In this document: piece after piece, positions 58,252 to 64,000 of the stretch
Position numbering within the stretch: the stretch's first letter is position 1
How the letters are laid out: every line of letters starts with the position of its first letter
DNA from: Candidatus Eremiobacterota bacterium
GTDB taxonomy: Bacteria; Vulcanimicrobiota; Vulcanimicrobiia; Vulcanimicrobiales; Vulcanimicrobiaceae
Length of the DNA stretch: 64,000 bases
Assembly: GCA_019240525.1 (NCBI GenBank)
Contig: JAFAYE010000001.1
Coordinates: 1,833,300-1,897,299 of the forward strand
Reading direction: 5' to 3'
The notes under the pieces: generated by a model
What the model was told of the DNA's origin: nothing
What the model saw: only the letters and a program-made list of their open reading frames with translations
Database searches by the model: none
Made by a program: the position numbers and the translations under genes

Positions 58252-59007
58252 ATGATTGGGCTTTTCTTGGCGCGCACCGCGCTCGCCGCATGCGCCGTTG
58301 TTGCGGTGTTTACTGCGGCGCAAGCGTCTCCCGCGAGCGTCCCGACGATCGTTCGCCGCGCCTCGACCGTCTACGCTGCAGAGATGCGCGGCTTCGTCGG
58401 CTTGGAACGCCACTTCACGACGCAACTGCACGGTGGCCCCTTCCAACACGGCGAGCAGAGTGACAGCGGTCAGTTATTTCAGGACGGGAAATTCGTACAG
58501 GTTTCTTACTATCGCGTCGTACGCGACGGGCGCCAGTTTTCGCCATCACAGATTGCGCAACGCAACGACCAGACCAACAAAGATTGGGCCGCCGGAAGAG
58601 TCTTTTTCAAGGAGCCATACGATCCGCGGTACGTGGGCGATTACACCTTTGCGCAAGCGGCGTGCTCGGGGTGCGCGGCCGGCTCGCAGCGCATTGCGTT
58701 TACGAGCACCATCCGCGACGCGCAGCACGGCGACGGCGCAATGGATATCGACGTCGCGACGGGGCACATTCTCCGATTGACCTATGTTCCAAACGCGCTT
58801 CCGCCGCACGCGACCTCGGGTTCGGTGACCGAAACCGGAGGCGAGGTGCTGCCGCATCTGTGGTACGTTGCTCGGATCAGTCAGACTTTTTCCGGCCGCG
58901 CGTTCTTGCTGAGCGGTACCGGGACGTTCACCGGTGTCTTCGATCACTTCCGCCGATTGCCCAGCCTTCTCGCCGGGCAGACCGCCTTAGCGAATCAGAC
59001 CATCTGA
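58252..59007 (+). CDS. Exported protein of unknown function
   Basis: The 251-residue protein from ATG 58252 has a signal peptide (ending AAQA), then VPTIVRRASTVYAAEMRGFV, a Cys pair in ACSGCAAG, and AMDIDVATGHILRLTYVPNA. It resembles the general outer-membrane lipoprotein-sorting style of exported beta proteins, but I do not recognise a family. The longer frame to 58147 reads through the operator region and is rejected. It is divergent from the GntR operon and may share its regulation. Confidence 0.7.
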   Translation: MIGLFLARTALAACAVVAVFTAAQASPASVPTIVRRASTVYAAEMRGFVGLERHFTTQLHGGPFQHGEQSDSGQLFQDGKFVQVSYYRVVRDGRQFSPSQIAQRNDQTNKDWAAGRVFFKEPYDPRYVGDYTFAQAACSGCAAGSQRIAFTSTIRDAQHGDGAMDIDVATGHILRLTYVPNALPPHATSGSVTETGGEVLPHLWYVARISQTFSGRAFLLSGTGTFTGVFDHFRRLPSLLAGQTALANQTI

Positions 59008-59074
59008 CGCAATTGTCCGCAAGCGGCCGCCTCAAACGTCTTTAGGTCATCAACACGACGACAAGGAGGCAACC

Positions 59075-59416
59075 ATGGCAGAATTTCTTTATCTCTATCG
59101 GGGTGGCCAGCGCGGCTGGAGCGCGGAAGATTCGCAGCAAATCATGCAAAAGTGGATGACCTGGTTCAAGGAGTTGGGAGCAAGCGGCAACCTCAAGGAT
59201 GGGGGGCAACCGTTGGAGGCGGAAGGCAAAGTCGTCAACGGCAAGTCGGGCTCGGTTACCGACGGGCCGTACGCCGAAAGCAAAGATCTCGTCGGCGGCT
59301 ACACGCTTATCGAGGCCGATACTCTGGCGCGCGCCGCCGAGCTCGCGAAGGGGTGTCCGATCCTCGAGCGCGGCGGTCTGGTCGAAGTGCGACCGGTCAT
59401 GAAACTGGACATGTAA
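59075..59416 (+). CDS. YCII/DGPF-domain protein, partner of ECF42 sigma factor
   Basis: The 113-residue protein contains VTDGPYAESKDLVGGYTLIE, the DGPF signature, in a ferredoxin-like small domain (GRGLVEVRPV-type end: GGLVEVRPVMKLDM). AAGGAGG is well placed before ATG. DGPF proteins are the standard neighbours of ECF42 sigma factor genes; their activity is unknown. The sigma gene starts two bases after its stop. Confidence 0.92.
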   Translation: MAEFLYLYRGGQRGWSAEDSQQIMQKWMTWFKELGASGNLKDGGQPLEAEGKVVNGKSGSVTDGPYAESKDLVGGYTLIEADTLARAAELAKGCPILERGGLVEVRPVMKLDM

Positions 59417-59417
59417 C

Positions 59418-60713
59418 GTGGAGCCGAGCGACCATCTCTTCCGTCATCAGGCGGGCCGGATGGTCGCCGCGCTCACGCGCGTCTTCGGCCTTCATAATCT
59501 CGAACTGGCAGAAGACGTCGTGCAAGACGCCTTCTGCCGCGCGCTCGAAGTCTGGAAGATCCGCGGCGTACCCGACAATCCTTCGGCGTGGCTGATGAAG
59601 GCGGCGCGAAATCGCGCGCTCGACGTCGTGCGACGCGAACGCACTGCCCGTACTTTTGCGCCGGAGTACGCGCGTCTGCTCGAATCGGAGTGGACGCTTG
59701 CCAATGCCGTGCAAGAAGTTTTCGAAGCCACCGATCTGCGCGACGATCGGTTGCGCATGATGTTTTCGTGCTGCCGGCACGATTTGCCCGAGACCGCGCA
59801 AGTGATGCTGGTGCTCGCGCTTGCCGGCGGTTTCGGCGTGCGCGAAATCGCGGCAGCCTTCGTCAGTAAGCCGGCGGCGGTAGAGAAACGTTTGACCCGC
59901 GCGAAGCAGAAGCTCAAAGAATCCGGCGCGCTCTTCGACATCGCCGACGATACCGATTTTTTGCAACGCCTTCCTACGGTGCAGCGCGCCCTCTATCTCA
60001 TCTTTAGCGAGGGCTATCACGGCGCGTCGGCAAAGGCGGTCGTGCGCGCCGATCTCTGCCACGAAGCGATTCGGCTCACGCGCCTTCTCGCCGAGCATCC
60101 ATTGGCAACGCCTTCGACACGCGCGTTGCTTGCATTGATGTACCTCGGCGCGGCACGCCTTCCGGCTCGGCTCGATGCCGGCGGAAACCTCATGGCGCTA
60201 TTCGATCAGGACCGCTCGCGCTGGAATCGCAAGTTCATCAATGAGGGTATCGAGTGGCTCGAGCGCTCGACGACAGGCCCGCGCATGAGCCGCTACCATA
60301 TCGAGGCCGCGCTCGCCGCGGTGCACGCGCAAGCGCCGTGCACCGAGGAGACGGATTGGAAGGCAATCGTCGCGCTGTACGACGATCTGATGCAGCTGGA
60401 ACCGTCGCCGGTCGTCGCGCTCAACCGCGCAATCGCGCTCGGACAGCGCGACGGACCCCAAGCAGGTTTAGCCGCAATCGAGGCGATCGAGCATCGCGAA
60501 CGCTTGCAAACGTATCCGTTTTATCACGCGGCGCAAGCCGAATTCGAGTTGCGGCGCGATAAACCCGAGAATGCGCGCGCGCATTTCGAAGCTGCGCTCG
60601 CGCTAGCGCGCAATGCCGAGGAGCGGAATTTCTATAACGGGAGACTCGGCAGCGTGCCTGGCGCTAGCAGCGCGGCCAGCGACGCAAAGATGGCTTCACT
60701 CGCGTTCTTATAG
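59418..60713 (+). CDS. ECF42-type sigma factor with C-terminal TPR-like extension
   Basis: The 431-residue protein has sigma region 2 (LAEDVVQDAFCRALEVW; PSAWLMKAARNRALDVVRRE) and region 4 (GFGVREIAAAFVSKPAAVEK RLTRAKQKL). A long C-terminal part follows, including FSEGYHGASAKAVVRADLCH, and ends in TPR-like helices (PVVALNRAIALGQRDGPQAG). This is the ECF42 layout, where the extension replaces an anti-sigma factor. The last about 18 residues run into the convergent gene by 82 bases and are not family-like, suggesting loss of the original stop. GTG start. Confidence 0.9.
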   Translation: MEPSDHLFRHQAGRMVAALTRVFGLHNLELAEDVVQDAFCRALEVWKIRGVPDNPSAWLMKAARNRALDVVRRERTARTFAPEYARLLESEWTLANAVQEVFEATDLRDDRLRMMFSCCRHDLPETAQVMLVLALAGGFGVREIAAAFVSKPAAVEKRLTRAKQKLKESGALFDIADDTDFLQRLPTVQRALYLIFSEGYHGASAKAVVRADLCHEAIRLTRLLAEHPLATPSTRALLALMYLGAARLPARLDAGGNLMALFDQDRSRWNRKFINEGIEWLERSTTGPRMSRYHIEAALAAVHAQAPCTEETDWKAIVALYDDLMQLEPSPVVALNRAIALGQRDGPQAGLAAIEAIEHRERLQTYPFYHAAQAEFELRRDKPENARAHFEAALALARNAEERNFYNGRLGSVPGASSAASDAKMASLAFL

Positions 60714-61843
60714 TTGCCCTCGCCATCGAAGGCCGCTGGAGCGTAGGTTGTCACCACGGAGATGGCGAGCTTTCGGGAAGGAAGATAGCCCGCGGTACCG
60801 CCGCAACCCGCGAAATTCTTGGTCTGTGTGATCCAAGGCCCCACATTAACAACGCCAAGGCCGTAGTTCATCCCATCGCGAGTATTTTGGCGACAAACGG
60901 GGCACTTTGGATCGCGGTGGCCGAAGCCGGCAAGATTCGCGCCAACTTCGGCAGCATGCGCCGCCGCGGAGAGCAGCGACCCCTCACCAACGATTTCCAT
61001 CGATCGCGTCATGTCCGCGATGTCGGTTACCTCGACGGCGCCCGTTGCGGTCGTCCACGACGGATCCCAGAAGGTTGATTCCTCGTAGAGCGGCAGAGGC
61101 GCCGGAATGCGCAGTTGCTCGCGGCGCTCGGAGCTGTAGCTGTGCAGCACCGGAGCGGGAATTTGCGGCGTGTCGAAACCGAATGTTTGCGTCAGTCCCA
61201 TCGGACCAAAGACGTACCGTTGCATCGCCCGGTCGAGCGGCATTCCCGCAATCTTTTCGAGCACGCGCCCCAAAATTACATAATTGGTGTGCGAATAGCC
61301 CCAGTTCGTACCGGGGGCGAACATCAGCGGTTTCGAGACGCCGATCTTGATCAGCTGGTCGGAACTCCAGTGGCGAAACGGATCGAGTGTGATGCCGTCG
61401 AGCACTTCGGGTTGATAAACGTAGTCGGCATAGCCTGATGTCATGTTCGCAAGGTTCTTGAGCGTGATCCGATCGGCAAATGGCAACGTTGGGAAAAACG
61501 TCGAGAGTCTTTCGTCGAGCTTCACCTTCTTGAGGTCCACGAACTCCATCAACATGAACCCCATATACGTGAACGCCATTGCGCCGTTGCGGAAGTGCAT
61601 TTGCGGACTCGCCGGCACGCCGTTCATTGAATCGCCGAGGGCGCCGGTGTAAAGGTTGCGCCCGTTAGACGTGACGCGCACGACGATCGCCTTGAGATGG
61701 TAGCGCGTCATCGCGGCTCGCGCTGCAGTTGCAACGATTGCGCCGCGCTCTTGCCCACGTGCAGCTGCCGTGCCGCGGGCTGCCGGCAGTGCCGCGGCGA
61801 CCATCATCGCTGCGAGCATTACCGGCAGTCTGCGCGTCATCAT
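60632..61843 (-). CDS. Beta-lactamase-fold exported protein lacking catalytic residues
   Basis: The 403-residue protein has a signal peptide and the overall class C beta-lactamase/PBP-like order (ITLKNLANMTSGYADYVYQP; WGYSHTNYVILGRVLEKIAG). At the nucleophile position, where SxxK is expected, it reads RNGAMAFTY, so Ser is Ala and Lys is Phe. The second motif reads YSH rather than YxN, and the third CGG instead of HxG. It is therefore probably a binding or structural protein, not a hydrolase. ATG 61840 is also possible. It follows the propeller lipoprotein by six bases, likely one operon. Confidence 0.82.
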   Translation of the reverse strand: MMTRRLPVMLAAMMVAAALPAARGTAAARGQERGAIVATAARAAMTRYHLKAIVVRVTSNGRNLYTGALGDSMNGVPASPQMHFRNGAMAFTYMGFMLMEFVDLKKVKLDERLSTFFPTLPFADRITLKNLANMTSGYADYVYQPEVLDGITLDPFRHWSSDQLIKIGVSKPLMFAPGTNWGYSHTNYVILGRVLEKIAGMPLDRAMQRYVFGPMGLTQTFGFDTPQIPAPVLHSYSSERREQLRIPAPLPLYEESTFWDPSWTTATGAVEVTDIADMTRSMEIVGEGSLLSAAAHAAEVGANLAGFGHRDPKCPVCRQNTRDGMNYGLGVVNVGPWITQTKNFAGCGGTAGYLPSRKLAISVVTTYAPAAFDGEGNYKNASEAIFASLAALLAPGTLPSLPL

Positions 61844-61849
61844 TCCGTC

Positions 61850-62857
61850 TTACTTCTTGACGAGCGGTGACGAAGCGATGCCGAGCGGCGCGGTATCGGC
61901 AAGCGTCGAGAATGGCGATGTTTGGCCCTTCTTAAAGCCAACGATATTGCTGTCTTGATTCGACTGGAAGAACAGGCCTTTTTTCGTAACTCCGTTCAGC
62001 GTTGGGCCCGTGATGTCCGTCGTGATCGTCGTCGACGGGGTCGTCGAGCCGTAGGCGTAGATGTTCACGTTCGTGGTCGAGAAATTCGATACGTAGATCG
62101 TGTCTTTCTGACCGAACGAGACGCCGATCGGTCCGGCGAGGTCCGTTAGGCCGGAATTGTTCACGGTCGTCGTGCCTGCCGGAATCTCGAAAACGGCGTT
62201 GGTCGTGTCGCATGCGACCCAGACGTTGTTCTTGCCGTCGGTGCCGACGCCGACCGGCTGACCGTAGGGACTGAAATTGATGGTTGCATAGGGCGAAGTG
62301 GCACCGGCCTTATATGCGGTGAGCGTGTTGTTATCGAGGTTACTGACGAAAACGTTCCCCTTGGAATCAACGCCGACCCCATACGGCCCGGAAATGCCGC
62401 TGCTGATTGTCAGGCTCGGCGAGCTCTGTCCTTTCGGGTAGACCGCGATCGTGTTGTTTCCATCGTTGGCGACGTATAGCGTTCCGGTCTTGTCGACTGC
62501 GAGCCCAGCGGGAACGTCAACGCCCGTCGTGATCGATCCGGTTGGCGCGCTATTCGGTTTGTTCGGATCGTACATCAGGACGGCACTCGTGGATTCATCG
62601 GAGGCGAAGAGAATCGAAGCCTGTTTCTTCTTCGCCGGCCATCCGGCGGGTGCGTTCACTTTGAGCGGCGCAAGCGGCGCAAAGACCGGACCGGCGACGG
62701 TTGGACCCGGCAGCGCGCGCATCGCCTGCGAACCGCGGCCCGCGCTCTGATTGGTCGACGAAGACTGGTTGGGCGTCAGCGCGTTGCCCGAGCAGCCGGC
62801 CGCCAACGCGAGTGCCGTGGCGGCAACCAACGCACGGTGAGAGAAAGTCTGCAGCAT
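61850..62857 (-). CDS. Lipoprotein with NHL-type beta-propeller repeats (subfamily B)
   Basis: The 335-residue protein has a lipobox LAAGC and six or so blades such as GLAVDKTGTLYVANDGNNTI and GVGVDSKGNVFVSNLDNNTL. AGGAG lies seven bases before ATG. It belongs with the lipoproteins at 10733 and 35939. It is transcribed just before the beta-lactamase-fold pseudoenzyme, so the pair may act together at the envelope. Confidence 0.85.
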   Translation of the reverse strand: MLQTFSHRALVAATALALAAGCSGNALTPNQSSSTNQSAGRGSQAMRALPGPTVAGPVFAPLAPLKVNAPAGWPAKKKQASILFASDESTSAVLMYDPNKPNSAPTGSITTGVDVPAGLAVDKTGTLYVANDGNNTIAVYPKGQSSPSLTISSGISGPYGVGVDSKGNVFVSNLDNNTLTAYKAGATSPYATINFSPYGQPVGVGTDGKNNVWVACDTTNAVFEIPAGTTTVNNSGLTDLAGPIGVSFGQKDTIYVSNFSTTNVNIYAYGSTTPSTTITTDITGPTLNGVTKKGLFFQSNQDSNIVGFKKGQTSPFSTLADTAPLGIASSPLVKK

Positions 62858-62969
62858 TGGTGAACTCCTTAAGAGAGGGGGGCGCTACATGTTTGTGGTT
62901 CGGATGCCGGCGCCTGCCGCGTGCCGTGCCGTTCGCAACCTTTAGCATTGAAAACGCCTTGTTGCGGGC

Positions 62970-63611
62970 ATGCAAACGAGCCAAGAACTAACGCGCCGGC
63001 CCTCACCGGCGCCGCGCCCCCACCCACTCGCGTACGTGCGCGATCTCCTTTGGATCGGATCTTGGGAGACCGATCGTCTCTACGCGCTCGATCCGGAGAG
63101 CTGGAACGTGCGCCAAGAAATCGAGGCGCCCGGTCGCCCGTACGGTATTACCGCGATGGGCGACGAGCTGCGCGTCGTCATCGCGCACGAGGAAGACAAT
63201 CGCTACCTCTATCGCGTCAATCCAACGCGCGGCTTCGATCTCGCCAGCAAGACGCCATGTCCGGATTTCACCGGTTCGTTCCTCGCTGCCGACGGTTCGG
63301 CGCTGTACCTCGGGCAGATGTCGTACCAGCGTCTGCTCGTTCTCAATGGCGCTATGAGCGTGGAGCGTGAAATTGCGCTGCCGACGCGTTGTGCCGGCTT
63401 TGCCTTCGCATCGGACGATCGTCTCTATATGATCTCCGGCGACGACGAGCTCGAGAACTTGCAGTTCGGTCGGCTCGACCTTTCGGGCGAGGAGCCGCGC
63501 TTCGACGCTATTCGCGCGCTGCCCGACGAGGCGCGGTCGCTCGCGTACGATGGCGCTCGCTGGTGGACGTGCTTGCGGGACGCGAATGAAATCGCGTCGT
63601 TTACGGAATAG
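62970..63611 (+). CDS. Soluble beta-propeller-like protein
   Basis: The 213-residue protein has no signal peptide and shows blades such as WIGSWETDRLYALDPESWNV and SALYLGQMSYQRLLVLNGAM, like glutamine-cyclotransferase or YncE-type propellers but shorter, with about four or five blades. A full propeller may need a dimer. Function unknown. Its 3' end overlaps rpiA by eleven bases (convergent). Confidence 0.7.
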   Translation: MQTSQELTRRPSPAPRPHPLAYVRDLLWIGSWETDRLYALDPESWNVRQEIEAPGRPYGITAMGDELRVVIAHEEDNRYLYRVNPTRGFDLASKTPCPDFTGSFLAADGSALYLGQMSYQRLLVLNGAMSVEREIALPTRCAGFAFASDDRLYMISGDDELENLQFGRLDLSGEEPRFDAIRALPDEARSLAYDGARWWTCLRDANEIASFTE

Positions 63612-64000
63612 AGCGCACTTCTCCGTTAGCTTCGCCGACGAGCACTTCGCTGACCATCCCGTAAAAGAGTCCCGTCGCGACGACGCCATGGATGGCGCGA
63701 AGTGCTTCGTCGAGTCCGGCCGGGTGATGAATCTCGCCGAATCTGCAATCGAATATCCAGTTGCCGTTATCGGTGACGAAGGGCTCTCCCGGCGTACCAC
63801 GGCGAGCGATTTCGGCTCCGGGAAAGCGCGCGCTGAGTTCCCGGCGCACGTACGGTGCCGCGAACGGCACGATCTCTACGGGCGTCGGAAATCGACCAAG
63901 CAGCGGAACGAGTTTCGCCTCGGTCACGACCACGACGTACTTTTCGGCGGCCAATGCAACCGCTTTCTCTCGAAAAAGCGCCCCACCGCCGCCTTTCGTG
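63601..64000 (-). CDS. rpiA: Ribose-5-phosphate isomerase A, 5' part outside window
   Basis: The minus-strand frame, open to the right edge, starts within TKGGGGALFREKAVALAAEK and continues VVVVTEAKLVPLLGRFPTPV, RRGTPGEPFVTDNGNWIFDC and GVVATGLFYGMVSEVLVGEA. These are the KGGGGAL catalytic stretch, the Lys in TEAK, the DNGN motif and the C-terminal GLF of RpiA. It interconverts ribose-5-phosphate and ribulose-5-phosphate in the pentose phosphate pathway. The stop at 63601 overlaps the convergent propeller gene. Confidence 0.93.
   Translation of the reverse strand, partial: TKGGGGALFREKAVALAAEKYVVVVTEAKLVPLLGRFPTPVEIVPFAAPYVRRELSARFPGAEIARRGTPGEPFVTDNGNWIFDCRFGEIHHPAGLDEALRAIHGVVATGLFYGMVSEVLVGEANGEVRSIP

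Noticed and set aside
1-64000. tRNA or rRNA genes
   Set aside because: I saw no cloverleaf-like segments or rRNA sequence while reading, although a short tRNA could be missed without a covariance search.

Overview
The window comes from a GC-rich (roughly 60%) chromosome of a diderm bacterium. A TonB-dependent receptor implies an outer membrane, and lipobox-bearing lipoproteins are numerous. The mix of exported NHL/SMP-30-type beta-propellers, class III cyclase-STAND-TPR regulators, an ECF42-type sigma factor with a DGPF partner and MoxR/DUF58 clusters recalls Eremiobacterota/Vulcanimicrobiota or Acidobacteriota-like soil bacteria. This placement is an inference, because no rRNA or phylogenetic marker is present except the rpiA fragment at the right edge. 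I saw no prophage, integrase, transposase, CRISPR array or tRNA.

Layout. 0-8 kb (minus strand): secreted M3 peptidase (cut by the window edge), lipoprotein phosphoesterase, phosphate-type MFS permease and TonB receptor, which looks like a nutrient, possibly phosphate, scavenging block. 8.1-10.7 kb: F420-reductase-like oxidoreductase, retropepsin-like protease, VOC protein, DoxX protein. 10.7-11.8 kb: propeller lipoprotein. 12-18.7 kb: a tightly coupled envelope cluster (membrane protein, DUF4129, DUF4350, MoxR, DUF58) with SpoIIM inverted and RDD divergent. 18.7-22.4 kb: Ntn hydrolase, DoxX, two alpha/beta hydrolases, rhodanese. 22.4-31.8 kb: a zone of gene decay with a REP-like repeat, a LuxR remnant, a deleted ACT-domain gene, a pectate-lyase-like fragment and a frameshifted histidine phosphatase, interleaved with intact OsmC, TauD, amino-acid permease and threonine-synthase-like genes.

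33-35.2 kb carries the strangest gene: a family 1 glycosidase whose barrel is interrupted by a solute-binding-protein domain with its two halves in reversed order. 36.9-40 kb is an amino-acid operon (DUF1579-like protein, circularly permuted D-amino-acid-oxidase-like flavoprotein, glutamate decarboxylase). 40.1-49.7 kb holds a sedolisin translationally coupled to a beta-lactamase-fold hydrolase, a cyclase-STAND-TPR regulator, an aspartyl protease with a PDZ domain and another serine hydrolase. 49.7-54.9 kb is a candidate immune or signalling pair: a SEFIR-NB-ARC-TPR protein and a SLOG protein with two 2-TM modules, separated by a blue-copper-like lipoprotein. 54.9-64 kb: SELENBP1-like methanethiol oxidase, a self-regulated GntR (YtrA-type) membrane-protein operon with visible operator half-sites, DGPF protein plus ECF42 sigma factor, a beta-lactamase-fold pseudoenzyme, propeller proteins and rpiA.

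Translation is notable. Ten neighbouring gene pairs overlap by four bases in an NTGA junction with N = A, G, T and C. Four genes (19832, 22125, 53252 and the minus-strand gene at 56949) can only be read at full domain length if CTG is used as the start codon.
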